Under the pieces are notes generated by a model, which searched no databases, had not been told where the DNA came from, and worked only from the letters and a program-made list of their open reading frames with translations. The translations under genes and the position numbers were made by a program. A stretch of 64,000 nucleotides of DNA from Falsiroseomonas selenitidurans (GTDB lineage: Bacteria > Pseudomonadota > Alphaproteobacteria > Acetobacterales > Acetobacteraceae). Shown piece after piece: positions 45,330 to 54,804 of the stretch. The stretch is from contig NZ_JAAVNE010000017.1 of the NCBI RefSeq assembly GCF_012103215.1, forward strand, positions 1 through 64,000, written 5' to 3'. How positions within the stretch are numbered: position 1 is the first letter of the stretch; each line of letters begins with the position of its first letter.

Positions 45330-46190
45330 ATGATGACCAAGCTTTCCGACAGCCAGCGCGTGATTCTCAGCGCCGCCGCGCAGCACGAGATGGGGCTCGC
45401 CCGCGCGCCGAAGACCCTGCCGGCCGCCGCCCGCAACGCGGTCTTCCGCAGCCTGATCAAGAACAACCTGCTCACCGAGATCAACGCCCCGCGCGAGCAT
45501 GTCGGGCTGGGCTGGCGCCAGGACGAGGACGGCACCTGGATCGTGGCGCGCATCACCGACGAGGGGCTCCGCGCCATCGGCATCGACCCGAACGAGGGCG
45601 ACGCGGGGACCGGCGAGCCCGACTGCTCCGGCATCGAGGGCAGCGTGCCCGACACGGCGCCGACGGTGGCGCCCGGCACCACGCCGGGGGAAAGCCCCGC
45701 GCCCGCCGCCGAGCCCGCCCAGGCCGCGCCCCTGACGGAGGAGATCGCCATGCTCGACCAGGCCCTCGCGGCACGCGCCGCCACGCCCCGCGCCAGCCTG
45801 CGCGACATCGCCGCGGCGATCCTCGCCGCCTGGGATGACGAGGCGAACCGGGAGGGCGACATGATCGGCGCCCTGGACGCGCCGATGGAAGCCCTGCGCA
45901 CCCTGCTCGCCGGCAAGCCCGCCCACACGCCGCGGGATCCGCGCGCGCCGCGCAAGCCGCGCGAGGGCACCAAGCAGGAGCAGGTGCTGGCGATGCTCCG
46001 GCGGCCTGAGGGCGCGACGGTCGCGCAGATCGCCGAGGCGACGGGCTGGGCGCAGCACACGGTGCGCGGGTTCTTCGCGGGGCTGAAGAAAAAGGGCCAC
46101 GCGGTCGAGGTGAAGTCGCGCGAGCGGATGGTCGGCCCGAACAAGACGGGGGCGAAGGGCTCCTTCACCATCTACGCCCTGGCGGAGTGA
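45330..46190 (+). CDS. DUF3489-type phage regulator
   Basis: A 286-residue protein. N-terminal part SDSQRVILSAAAQHEMGLARAPKTLPAAARNAVFRSLIKNNLLTEI is a winged-helix-like region; a proline-rich linker and a helical middle follow. The C-terminal segment REGTKQEQVLAMLRRPEGATVAQIAEATGWAQHTVRGFFAGLKKKGHAVE is the DUF3489 winged helix. Probably a transcriptional regulator of the prophage. Start 45330 has CCGGAGACCACC upstream. Confidence 0.75.
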   Translation: MMTKLSDSQRVILSAAAQHEMGLARAPKTLPAAARNAVFRSLIKNNLLTEINAPREHVGLGWRQDEDGTWIVARITDEGLRAIGIDPNEGDAGTGEPDCSGIEGSVPDTAPTVAPGTTPGESPAPAAEPAQAAPLTEEIAMLDQALAARAATPRASLRDIAAAILAAWDDEANREGDMIGALDAPMEALRTLLAGKPAHTPRDPRAPRKPREGTKQEQVLAMLRRPEGATVAQIAEATGWAQHTVRGFFAGLKKKGHAVEVKSRERMVGPNKTGAKGSFTIYALAE

Positions 46191-46262
46191 AGCATCTCAG
46201 CCACTGCATCGAACATCATCGGAAGCGCCGGGGATCATCCAGATTCCCGGCGCCTTATCGAG

Positions 46263-46338
46263 TTGGCTGCGCTCCGACACAGCGCGAATCGTCCGTCACG
46301 CGCAGGGCATCCCGCCCCGCCAGACGGAGACGACGATG
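46263..46338 (+). promoter_or_regulatory. Duplicated leader, copy 2
   Basis: Second copy of the element at 44925-45003; it ends at the ATG at 46336. The differences from copy 1 are short indels and substitutions spread along it, while the ACAGCGCGAAT-GTCCGTCAC core is preserved. Confidence 0.6.
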
Positions 46339-46536
46339 AGCACCACCATCCTCCCGCACCAGACTACCGAAGGCCCGCAGGACCGCGCCGCCTGGCAGCA
46401 GCTTCTCGCCACCGCGCCGCGCAGCACCGACAGCGTGGGCCGCGCGACGATCCAGGTCTGCACCGCCAGCGACGGGCGCGGGATCTTCGCCACGGTGGAC
46501 TACGCCACCTGGCAGACCGAGAAGGAGGAGGGCTGA
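46336..46536 (+). CDS. Small phage hypothetical protein, 66 aa
   Basis: MSTTILPHQTTEGPQDRAAWQQLL..., coupled by overlap to the next gene. Preceded by the second copy of the duplicated leader and Shine-Dalgarno ACGGAGAC. No family recognised. Confidence 0.55.
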   Translation: MSTTILPHQTTEGPQDRAAWQQLLATAPRSTDSVGRATIQVCTASDGRGIFATVDYATWQTEKEEG

Positions 46537-46817
46537 TGCCCTCCGAGCGACGCTGGATCATCCTGGCGCAGGACGGCCGCCACGTGACGATGGGCCGCGC
46601 CGCACCGCCGAGTGAGGCGGAGATCGAAGCCGCCGCCGCTGCTCTCGCCGCACAGGGCCTCGCCGGCTGGCTCGCCACGTTGGACGGGAACTACTGGTCA
46701 CGCCGCCGCGCGGCCCTGACGCCGGTGCAGATGCTCGGCGACGGCGCCACGCTGGACTGGTCCGCCGCCATCACCGCCTTTGAAGCCGCCCGCCAGCGCG
46801 CCCTTCGTCCCCTCTGA
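46536..46817 (+). CDS. Small phage hypothetical protein, homologous to 9817 gene
   Basis: A 93-residue protein with RRWIILAQDGRHVTMGRAAPPSEAEIEAAAAALAAQGLAGWLATLDGNYWSRRRAAL. The same fold of conserved blocks occurs in the gene beside tRNA-Ser (9817-10107). Its ATG overlaps the previous stop. Function unknown, but its persistence in two elements suggests a beneficial role. Confidence 0.65.
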   Translation: MPSERRWIILAQDGRHVTMGRAAPPSEAEIEAAAAALAAQGLAGWLATLDGNYWSRRRAALTPVQMLGDGATLDWSAAITAFEAARQRALRPL

Positions 46818-46895
46818 GAAGGCCGGCATCGCCATCACGCGCGGCGGCTTGCGGGCCCCCATCGCGGCTCCGCGATGGGAGGCAGAGTCGCCGCC

Positions 46896-47411
46896 ATGCC
46901 GGAAATGACCGCCTCCACGCGCGAGGCCGCCCGTCGCCTCGGCGTCAGCGACACCGCCATCCACAAGGCCGAACGGGCCGGCCGGATTGCCCGCGAGCCG
47001 GACGGCCGGTGGGATATCGATAAGACCCGCCGCCGCCTGACCGAGACCGCCGATCCCGCCCGCTCGCCCCTGGCCAGCAGCGCGGGCGCCGAGGCCACGC
47101 CCTTCGCGCGTCTGAAGGTCGCGCAGCTCGCGCTCAAGGTGGAGGCGCAGCGCCTTTCGCTCGACGAGACCAAGCGCCGGCTGGTCGATGTCACCGAGGC
47201 CAATGCCGCGCTCGACGAGATCGGCAGCACGATGCGCGACGCGCTGCTGAACTGGCCCGCCCGCGTCTCCGGCCTGATCGCCGCCGAGATCAGCGTCGAC
47301 CCGCATTTGCTGCAGACCATCCTGCAGAGCCACATCAACGACCTGCTGACGGAGGCGGCCGATCGCTTCGATCCCGCAGGCCTCGGAGGGGACCGGTCTC
47401 CGCAGCCGTGA
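46896..47411 (+). CDS. Terminase small subunit (Nu1-like)
   Basis: A 171-residue protein with an N-terminal helix-turn-helix (STREAARRLGVSDTAIHKAERAGRIAREPDGRWDI), a coiled middle and a C-terminus typical of lambda-like DNA-packaging Nu1 proteins. It binds cos or pac DNA and loads the large subunit, encoded immediately downstream. Start 46896 chosen; 46875 also has a GGAGG nearby. Confidence 0.75.
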   Translation: MPEMTASTREAARRLGVSDTAIHKAERAGRIAREPDGRWDIDKTRRRLTETADPARSPLASSAGAEATPFARLKVAQLALKVEAQRLSLDETKRRLVDVTEANAALDEIGSTMRDALLNWPARVSGLIAAEISVDPHLLQTILQSHINDLLTEAADRFDPAGLGGDRSPQP

Positions 47412-47415
47412 GCAT

Positions 47416-49341
47416 GTGCGCCGCCGTGTCGGCGCCATGCTCCGCCCGCCGCCGCAACTCACCGTCTCGGAATGGGCAGAGCGGCATCGCATGCTCGGCA
47501 GCCGCGCCTCCGCCGAACCCGGCCCCTGGCGCACGAGCCGCACACCGTATCTGAAGGACGTGATGGACGCGCTGTCCGCAGTGCATCCAGCCAGGCGCGT
47601 CGTGTTCATGAAGGGTGCGCAGGTCGGGGCGACGGAGAGCGGCAACAACTGGCTCGGCTACATCATGCACCACGTGCCGGCACCAGCACTGGCGGTGCAG
47701 CCGACCGTGGAACTGGCCAAGCGGTTTTCCAGGCAGCGCATCGACCCGCTGCTAGAGGAAACGCCGGCGCTGCGGGAGCGCGTGGCACCAGCCCGTGCGC
47801 GCGACAGCGGCAACACCATGCTGTCGAAGGAATTCCCCGGCGGCATCCTCGTGCTGACGGGCGCGAACAGCGCGGTCGGGCTTCGCTCCATGACGGCGCG
47901 GTTCCTGTTCCTCGATGAGGTGGATGCCTATCCCGGCGATGTCGCCGGCGAGGGCGATCCCATTGCTCTGGCCGAGGCCCGCGCCCGCACCTTCGGCTGG
48001 CGGCGCAAGGCCTTCCTCGTCAGCACGCCGACGATCGCGGGCCGCAGCAGGATCGAGCGAGAGTATCTTGCCTCCGACCAGCGGCGGTTCTTCGTGCCGT
48101 GCACCGAATGCGGTGAGATGCAGTGGCTGCGCTTCGAGCGGCTGATTTGGGAGAAGGGCGCGCCGGAGACGGCGCGGTACCACTGCACCGCCTGCGACCA
48201 CCCGATGCACGAGCACGACAAGACCGCCATGCTCAGTGGCGGGGAATGGCGCGCGACGGCCGAGGGCCAGGATCCGCACACCATCGGCTTCCACATCTCG
48301 GCGCTCTACTCACCGGTGGGCTGGCTCTCCTGGGAGCAGATCGCCAGGGATTGGGAGGCCGCCCAGGGCAAGCCTGAGGACATCAAGACCTTCAAGAACA
48401 CGGTCCTCGGCGAGACCTGGCAGGAACAGGGCGAGGCGCCGGATTGGGAGCGACTGGTCGAGCGCCGCGAGGACTTCGCCATGGGCGTCGTGCCGCCCGG
48501 TGCACTGGTTCTCACCGCCGGCGTGGACGTGCAGGACGACCGCCTGGAATGCGACGTCTGGGGCTGGGCGGAGGGCTTCTCCTCCTGGCTCGTCGATCAC
48601 GTGGTGATCTCGGGCAGCCCGCGGGACCGCGAGCCCTGGGACGAACTGGCGAAGCTGCTGGCGCGCGACTGGCCCCGCCAGGGCGGTGGCGCGATGCGCA
48701 TCGCCCGGCTCTGCGTCGACACCGGCGGCCGCGACACCGCCGCCGTCTATGGCCACCTGCGGCGGCTGCGGGATCCGCGCATCGCGCCGACCAAAGGCAT
48801 CGAGGGCTGGAACCGCGCCCAACCGGTGCAGGGCCCCACCCCGGTGGATGCGCTGGTCAACGGCCAGAAGCTCCGCCGCGGCCTGAAACTCTGGACCGTC
48901 TCGGTCTCGACCTGGAAGGCCGATCTCTATCGCAGGCTCTGGCTCGGCCGCGGCGACGCGGAGGAGCTTCCACCCGGTTGGGTTCATCTGCCGCGCGCGA
49001 TAGAGGTCGAATGGGTCAAGCAACTGGTCGCCGAGCAGCTGCGCACCACGAAGGATCGCCGCGGCTTCGCCCGGCAGGAATGGGCCAAGCTGCGCGAGCG
49101 GAACGAGGCGCTGGACTGCGCCGTGCTGGCGCGGGCCGCGCTCTGGCTGCTCGGTGCGGATCGGTATGGCGACCGCTTCTGGCAGCAGCTGCGGGACCAG
49201 ATCGCCGATGCACCGCTGCTGCCGAGCGAAGTTCCCGCCGCTGGGAATGTCGCTCCTCAGTCGCCACCACCTGCGCCAGCCGCATCCCACACCCAGCGCG
49301 CGCGTGGTTGGCTGGCGCCGCGCAGGGGCTGGCTTCGTTGA
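47416..49341 (+). CDS. Terminase large subunit, GpA family
   Basis: A 641-residue packaging motor. N-terminal ATPase: KGAQVGATESGNNWLGYI (Walker A-like) and RFLFLDEVDAYP (Walker B). Cysteine motif CTECGEMQWLRFERL and CTACDHP as in lambda GpA. The C-terminal nuclease contains GVDVQDDRLECDVWGW and LCVDTGG. Packages concatemeric DNA into proheads. Confidence 0.95.
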   Translation: MRRRVGAMLRPPPQLTVSEWAERHRMLGSRASAEPGPWRTSRTPYLKDVMDALSAVHPARRVVFMKGAQVGATESGNNWLGYIMHHVPAPALAVQPTVELAKRFSRQRIDPLLEETPALRERVAPARARDSGNTMLSKEFPGGILVLTGANSAVGLRSMTARFLFLDEVDAYPGDVAGEGDPIALAEARARTFGWRRKAFLVSTPTIAGRSRIEREYLASDQRRFFVPCTECGEMQWLRFERLIWEKGAPETARYHCTACDHPMHEHDKTAMLSGGEWRATAEGQDPHTIGFHISALYSPVGWLSWEQIARDWEAAQGKPEDIKTFKNTVLGETWQEQGEAPDWERLVERREDFAMGVVPPGALVLTAGVDVQDDRLECDVWGWAEGFSSWLVDHVVISGSPRDREPWDELAKLLARDWPRQGGGAMRIARLCVDTGGRDTAAVYGHLRRLRDPRIAPTKGIEGWNRAQPVQGPTPVDALVNGQKLRRGLKLWTVSVSTWKADLYRRLWLGRGDAEELPPGWVHLPRAIEVEWVKQLVAEQLRTTKDRRGFARQEWAKLRERNEALDCAVLARAALWLLGADRYGDRFWQQLRDQIADAPLLPSEVPAAGNVAPQSPPPAPAASHTQRARGWLAPRRGWLR

Positions 49342-49354
49342 CAGGAGGACGTTC

Positions 49355-49591
49355 ATGGATCCGACCGTCCTCGCCTGGGCGCTGGCACAGCCCGCTGGCA
49401 CCCGCGCCGCCGTGCTGGCCGCCGCCTTCACCGGCGGCACCACACGCGTGACTTTCGACGGCCGCACGGTGGAGTACCGCTCACTGGATGAGCTCGGCCA
49501 GGCGCTGTCGGTGCTGCACGCCGCGGAGAACAGCGCCGCCCGCCGGCCCAACGTGACCTTCGCCAGCTTCTCGCGCGAGGGCAGCAGGTGA
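49355..49591 (+). CDS. Head-tail joining protein, gpW-like
   Basis: A 78-residue protein with LAWALAQPAGTRAAVLAAAFTGGTTRVTFDGRTVEYRSLDELGQALSVLHAAE, the gpW/head-completion layout between terminase and portal. The ATG has AGGAGG upstream at about 49343. Stop overlaps the portal start. Confidence 0.82.
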   Translation: MDPTVLAWALAQPAGTRAAVLAAAFTGGTTRVTFDGRTVEYRSLDELGQALSVLHAAENSAARRPNVTFASFSREGSR

Positions 49592-51084
49592 TGGGGCGCC
49601 TTCGTGACGCCTGGCACGCGCTGCGCGGCTATGCCGCGGCGCAGGACAGCCGCGCCTTGAGCTGGGCGGCATCGGGCGGCAGCGCCACGGCCGAGGTCCG
49701 CGCCGCCGCGCCCACCGTCGCACGCCGCGCCCGCGATGCCGTCCGCAACGACCCGTATGCCGCCCGCATCGTCGATCTCTGGACCGGCAACGCGGTGGGT
49801 GCCGGCATCACCACCCGCTGGCCCGACAAACCGCACGCCGAGGCCTGGCGCCGCTGGTCCGACAGCACTGCCTGCGATGCCGAGGGGCGGCTCGACCTCT
49901 ATGGCCTCCAGGCTCTGGTCATGCGTGCGGTGGTGGAGAGCGGGGAATGCTTCGTCCGCCTGCTGCCGGCGGACGTCACGCCGGCCAACCCGATCGGCCT
50001 GCGCCTGCAGGTGCTGGAAAGCGACCACCTCGACACGGCGCGGCAGGGCGTCATTGAGGGTGTCCCCACGCTGCAGGGCATCGGCCTCGGCGAGGCCGGG
50101 GAGCCGGTGGGCTACTGGCTGTACCGCGTGCATCCCGGCGCGTCCTGGGTTCTGCCGGGTGGTGCGACCTGGTTGAGCAGCCAGCGTGTTCCAGCCCGCG
50201 ACGTTCTGCACGTCTACCGCAAGCGTCGGCCCGGCCAGCTGCGCGATGTCTCCTGGCTCGCCCCTGTCCTGACCCGCCTGCGCGACCTCGGCGATTACGA
50301 GGCCGCCCTGCTCATGAAGGCCAAGATCGAGGCCTGCCTGGCCGCAGTGGTGTCCGAGGATGGCGACGATGCCATAACCGGCCCGGCCTCGGGCCTGCTG
50401 CGCGATGCCCAGGGCCGCACGGTGGAGAGCTTCGAGCCGGGCATGATCCTGTATCGCCGCGGCATGGGATCCGTGGAGGTGGTGAATCCCTCCGGCGGCG
50501 GGTCACACGCGGCTTTCGCACGCCGTGCGCTGGAGGCGTCCGCGGTCGGCACCGGCCTGACCTACGACCAGGTCGCCGGTGACCTCACGCAGGCCAACTA
50601 CTCCAGCCTGCGCGCCGGCAAGATCGAGTTCCGCCGGCTCTGCGAGCAGGTGCAGTACGGCATGCTGATCCCCATGCTGGTGCGGCCGATCGCGGACCGC
50701 TTCCATGCGCAGGGCGCGCTGCTTGGCCTGTGGGGGGCGGAGGTGCCGGACGGCCTATCGCACGTCCCGCCGGCGCACGAGATGATCGACCCGCTGAAGG
50801 ACACCACCGCGCTGATCGCGCAGGTGCGGGCTGGCTTTGTGCCGCAGCCCGAGGCGGTCGGCGCCTTCGGCTATGACTTCCGCCAGGTGGTGGAGATGAT
50901 CCGCGAGGCCAATGCCCTGCTCGATGAGGCTGGCCTCTCACTCGACAGCGATCCGCGCCGCGTCGCGAAGTCCGGCGCCGCGCAGGACGCGGCCCAGCTC
51001 GCCGCCATCGAAATCGCCGCCACCGGCGCTGCTTCGCCGCGTGCGGATGCGGGCGCTGCCCCCAATCCAGGAGCATCCCAATGA
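49588..51084 (+). CDS. Portal protein, lambda family
   Basis: A 498-residue portal. Hallmarks: ARDAVRNDPYAARIVDLWTGNAVGAGI, VESGECFVRLLPADV, LQVLESDHLD and QVAGDLTQANYSSLRAGKIEFRRL. The dodecameric portal forms the DNA entry channel and connects to terminase and tail. Confidence 0.95.
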   Translation: MMGRLRDAWHALRGYAAAQDSRALSWAASGGSATAEVRAAAPTVARRARDAVRNDPYAARIVDLWTGNAVGAGITTRWPDKPHAEAWRRWSDSTACDAEGRLDLYGLQALVMRAVVESGECFVRLLPADVTPANPIGLRLQVLESDHLDTARQGVIEGVPTLQGIGLGEAGEPVGYWLYRVHPGASWVLPGGATWLSSQRVPARDVLHVYRKRRPGQLRDVSWLAPVLTRLRDLGDYEAALLMKAKIEACLAAVVSEDGDDAITGPASGLLRDAQGRTVESFEPGMILYRRGMGSVEVVNPSGGGSHAAFARRALEASAVGTGLTYDQVAGDLTQANYSSLRAGKIEFRRLCEQVQYGMLIPMLVRPIADRFHAQGALLGLWGAEVPDGLSHVPPAHEMIDPLKDTTALIAQVRAGFVPQPEAVGAFGYDFRQVVEMIREANALLDEAGLSLDSDPRRVAKSGAAQDAAQLAAIEIAATGAASPRADAGAAPNPGASQ

Positions 51085-52574
51085 TCGCAGGGGCCTACGA
51101 CTGGACCGACGACATGCTCAAGATCAAGAGCATGCAGAAGAAGTTCCGTGACAGCTTCAACGGCACCGAGATCAATCCGGCCCGCTGGGAGATCGCGGCG
51201 ACCGGCGGCGGCATCACGCACACCGTGGCGGATGGCGCGGTTTCCATCTCGACCGGCACGACGCTCGACGATGAGCTGACTCTCACCAGCCGCACCACCT
51301 TCACCATCCCGCTCCGGGTCATGGTGGCGGTGAATATGAGCCAGCGCATCGTCGGCCAATCCGTCTGGCTCGAGCTGGTAAGCATCGATCCCACCACGGC
51401 GCAGCCAGACGGGCGCAGCGCCGCGGCCTGGCGGCTCGACGGCGCCAGCGCCACGCTCGCGAACTACGAAGTCCAGAGCGAGGGTGCGCCGCGCCTCGGC
51501 AGCACGTCCGGCAGCACCATTCCCACCACTGCGCCCGCGGGCTGGTCGGTGTTGGAGCTCGAGCCGACCAACGACGAATGCTACTTCCACGGGCGGCTGC
51601 TCGACACCACCGCGGCGCGGTCGAACTCCTATGTCCGCCACCAGCAGATCCCGGAGCCGAATGCGCTGTATCGCTTTCGGATCCGCGTGCGGAACCGGCA
51701 GTTCATCAGTGGTGTGTCGGCGGTGGCGAACAATGGCTCGGGCGCGGTGCGCATCACGCGCGCGGCGCATGGCTTTGCCACGAATGACACGGTGACGGTG
51801 GCGGACGTGTCGGGCGTGCCCGGGGCGAATGGGACCTTCACCATCACGGTGATCGACGCGAACAGCTTTGACTTGGTCGGTTCGACCTTCACCGGCGCCT
51901 ATCTCAACACCGGCTGGGCGTCGGTCAGTCGCAACCTGGCGCCAGTCTCGAACACGGACATCAAGGTCCAGTTTGTCACCATCGCTGACTATGCCGAGCT
52001 GACGACGGAGATCACCGCCGGCCGCGGCCAGTCCGTCGCGGGCCAGGGGCTGGGTGTGAACGTGCTCAGCACCATCCCGCCGAGCGTCACGCCGGTGGGC
52101 GGCCAGGCGCGCAACACGAGCGGTGCGCTGCCGGTGCTGGCGGCCACCGGCTACTCGGCCAACCCGGTCGCGGTGACCACGGCGCGCGGTGTCGATCTGC
52201 TGGCGACGCTGATCGGCGCGCTGGTGACCAAGCCCTACGCGATCCCGGAGGCGGACTGGCAGTATGCCGCCGCCGCGGGCGGGATCATCAACACCACCGA
52301 CGTGGTGCTTCGGGCGGCCGCGGCGGCCGGCATCCGGAACTACGTCACCTCGATCGATATCCGCAATGCCCACGCGACGGTCGCCACGGAGGTGGTCATC
52401 AAGGATGGCGCCACCGTGATCTGGCGGCAGCTGCTGCCAGCCGCGATGGCCTCTCCGGTGGAGATCACCTTTCCCACGCCCCTGCGCGGCACCGCGGCCA
52501 CGGCGGTGAATGTCGCCTGCATCACCACCGGCGCGCAGGTCTACGTCAACGCGCAGGGCTTCGCCGCGCCGTAG
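51081..52574 (+). CDS. Virion-associated beta-rich protein with FCCH-like domain
   Basis: A 497-residue protein between portal and capsid genes. The N-terminal part (SFNGTEINPARWEIAATGGGITHTVADGAVSIS) looks like a lectin/concanavalin-type fold. The middle ITRAAHGFATNDTVTVADVSGVPGANGTFTITVIDANSFDLVG is the E1-FCCH-type motif seen in phage tail and decoration proteins. C-terminal half beta-rich. It could be a decoration or adhesion protein. Overlap of ATGA with portal shows co-translation. Confidence 0.65.
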   Translation: MIAGAYDWTDDMLKIKSMQKKFRDSFNGTEINPARWEIAATGGGITHTVADGAVSISTGTTLDDELTLTSRTTFTIPLRVMVAVNMSQRIVGQSVWLELVSIDPTTAQPDGRSAAAWRLDGASATLANYEVQSEGAPRLGSTSGSTIPTTAPAGWSVLELEPTNDECYFHGRLLDTTAARSNSYVRHQQIPEPNALYRFRIRVRNRQFISGVSAVANNGSGAVRITRAAHGFATNDTVTVADVSGVPGANGTFTITVIDANSFDLVGSTFTGAYLNTGWASVSRNLAPVSNTDIKVQFVTIADYAELTTEITAGRGQSVAGQGLGVNVLSTIPPSVTPVGGQARNTSGALPVLAATGYSANPVAVTTARGVDLLATLIGALVTKPYAIPEADWQYAAAAGGIINTTDVVLRAAAAAGIRNYVTSIDIRNAHATVATEVVIKDGATVIWRQLLPAAMASPVEITFPTPLRGTAATAVNVACITTGAQVYVNAQGFAAP

Positions 52575-52598
52575 CGACGCTGCCCAGGAGAACGCCTC

Positions 52599-54713
52599 AT
52601 GACCGAGCCGATCGAACTGGGCGGGGACCTCCCCGCGCCGGAGCAGGAACCTGCGCCCGATCGACTGCCCACCGATGGGCAGTCGATCACCGCCTGTCGG
52701 GCGCTGGCTGCGCCCGTCACCGTCAATCGCGCGGCGCGCACCGTCGAGGTGGTGTGGTCCACCGGCGCACGGGCCCGCAACTTCGTGCCGCCCTATGGGC
52801 CGATCCTCGAAGAGCTCGACATGGCGCCCTCAGCGGTGCGCATGGATGCGCTCCGGTCTGGCCGCGCCCCGGTTCTCGACACCCATCGCCGCGCCGGCAC
52901 GCGCGATGTTCTGGGTCGCGTCACCGCCGCTCGCCTCGAGGCCGGCCGCGGCTACGCCACGCTGCAATTCAGCGGCGCCGACGACGTGGAGCCGGTCTGG
53001 CAGCGCGTCGCTGACGGCACGCTGCAGTCTGTCAGCGTCGGCTACCGCGTGCACCGCTACGAGCCCCGGCCCGACGCCGCCACCGGCCAGACCATCCACC
53101 GCGCCGTGGATTGGGAGCCCTATGAAATCTCGATCGTGCCCGTCCCGGTGGATGGCCTGGCCGTGATCCGTGGCGAGGGGGACCAGGGCACCCCCGCCAC
53201 CGCCATCGAACCCGCCCTGACCATCCCCGAGGACACACCCATGCCCGAGACGACGCCGGCTTCGCCGGATCCCGCGCCGGCGCCGCCCGCGCCGCCCACC
53301 ATCCCGCACCAGGAGGTCCCCGTGACCACGACGCCCGCCAGCACCCCGCCCACCGTGCCGCCCGAGCCGACCCGCGCCATGCCGCCGGCCCCCGACATCG
53401 AGGTTATCCGCGCCGAGGCCGAGCGCGCCGCGGTCGAGCGCATCGCCGGCTATGAGCCGGTCCTCGCCGCCGCCCGTGGCCTGGTGACCGCCGACATGCT
53501 CGACACCATGCGCGAGGCCGCCATCCGCGACCGCGTCTCGCCCGAGGTGCTGCGCGGCCGGCTGTGGGAGGCCTTCACCAGCGGCGCCGCGCGCCCCTCC
53601 CTGCCGGCGCGACCGGACACCGGGCCCTCCAACGAGGATCCGTCGCAGCTCCTCGATGCCATGGCCGAGGCGCTCGCTGCCCGCACCATGCCCGGTTACC
53701 AGGCGACGGCCACAGGTCGGCACACTGAGTTTCTGGGCTGGCGGCCCTCCGACATGATCGGTGAACTGCTCCGCATCCGCGGGGAGCGCAACGTTCCGCG
53801 CAACCCGACCATCCTCGCCGAGCGCGCCTTCCACACCACCAGCGACTTCCCCGCGCTGCTCTCGGCCGCGGCCAACAAGATGCTGCTGGCGGCCTACGCG
53901 CCGGCGGCACCCACCTACCGGACCCTGTTCCTGCGGCGCGATTTCCGGGACTTCAAGCCGCATCGCCACCTGCGGGTCGGTGACTTCCCGACGCTGCTGC
54001 CACTGTCGGAGAACGGCGAGGTGCAGGCTGGCACCATGTCCGAGAGCCAGGAGCTCGTGTTCCTGCAGACCTTCGCGCGGCGCATCCGCGTGACGCGGCA
54101 GATGCTGGTCAACGACGATCTCGGCGCCTTCACCGACTTCGCCAGCATGATCGGCCGGCGCGTCGCGGACTTCGAGAACGCCACGGCCTATGCGCTCGTG
54201 AACAGCGCCGGCGGCGACGGTCCCACGCTCATCACCGGCGCGGCCGCGGTGTTCGGCACGGCGGCCGCGCGGGCCAACAAGGCGGGGGCCGGCACCGCGC
54301 TGGATCTTCCGAACCTGGCGCTGGGCCGTGCCGCGGTGATGCGCCAGAAGACCCTCGACGGCCTGCCCATCGCGGTCGGCGCGCAGATGCGGCTGCTGGT
54401 CGGGCCGAACCAGGAGCTTGCCGCGCGGCAGCTCACTGTCTCGGTGCAGGCGACGCAGACCAGCAACGCCAACGTCTATGCCGGCTTCGTGCAGCCGCTG
54501 GTCGAGCCGCTCATCCCGGCAAACCGCTGGTACCTGTTCTCCGACCCGATGGCGGCACCCGTCTACGTCTACGGCTACCTCAACGGCGCCGAGGGCCCGC
54601 AGGTCACCACCGGCAATGTCCAGGGCGTCGACGGTGTGGAGGTCAGCGTGATCTTCGACTTCGGTGTCGGCGCCATCGACTGGCGCGGCGCCTGGTTCAA
54701 TCCGGGCACCTGA
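52599..54713 (+). CDS. Prohead protease-major capsid fusion protein
   Basis: A 704-residue protein. Residues about 20-195 are an HK97/U35-type prohead protease (VNRAARTVEVVWSTGARARN ... SGRAPVLDTHRR ... LQSVSVGYRVHRYEP ... WEPYEISIVPVPVD with the His/Ser catalytic context). A proline-rich linker and scaffold-like coil follow (about 200-330), then a major-capsid domain (DFRDFKPHRHLRVGDFPTLLPLSENGE, TFARRIRVTRQMLVNDDLGAFTDFASMIGRRVADFE, VEPLIPANRWYLFSDP). Self-cleavage during assembly is expected. Confidence 0.88.
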   Translation: MTEPIELGGDLPAPEQEPAPDRLPTDGQSITACRALAAPVTVNRAARTVEVVWSTGARARNFVPPYGPILEELDMAPSAVRMDALRSGRAPVLDTHRRAGTRDVLGRVTAARLEAGRGYATLQFSGADDVEPVWQRVADGTLQSVSVGYRVHRYEPRPDAATGQTIHRAVDWEPYEISIVPVPVDGLAVIRGEGDQGTPATAIEPALTIPEDTPMPETTPASPDPAPAPPAPPTIPHQEVPVTTTPASTPPTVPPEPTRAMPPAPDIEVIRAEAERAAVERIAGYEPVLAAARGLVTADMLDTMREAAIRDRVSPEVLRGRLWEAFTSGAARPSLPARPDTGPSNEDPSQLLDAMAEALAARTMPGYQATATGRHTEFLGWRPSDMIGELLRIRGERNVPRNPTILAERAFHTTSDFPALLSAAANKMLLAAYAPAAPTYRTLFLRRDFRDFKPHRHLRVGDFPTLLPLSENGEVQAGTMSESQELVFLQTFARRIRVTRQMLVNDDLGAFTDFASMIGRRVADFENATAYALVNSAGGDGPTLITGAAAVFGTAAARANKAGAGTALDLPNLALGRAAVMRQKTLDGLPIAVGAQMRLLVGPNQELAARQLTVSVQATQTSNANVYAGFVQPLVEPLIPANRWYLFSDPMAAPVYVYGYLNGAEGPQVTTGNVQGVDGVEVSVIFDFGVGAIDWRGAWFNPGT

Positions 54714-54804
54714 TCACCTCCGCCACCCAACAGTCCATCCATCGTCAATCCACGCAGAGGGCGCCCCACCGGGCGCCTTCTGCGTTTCTGGAGACCTCAT
54801 CCCC

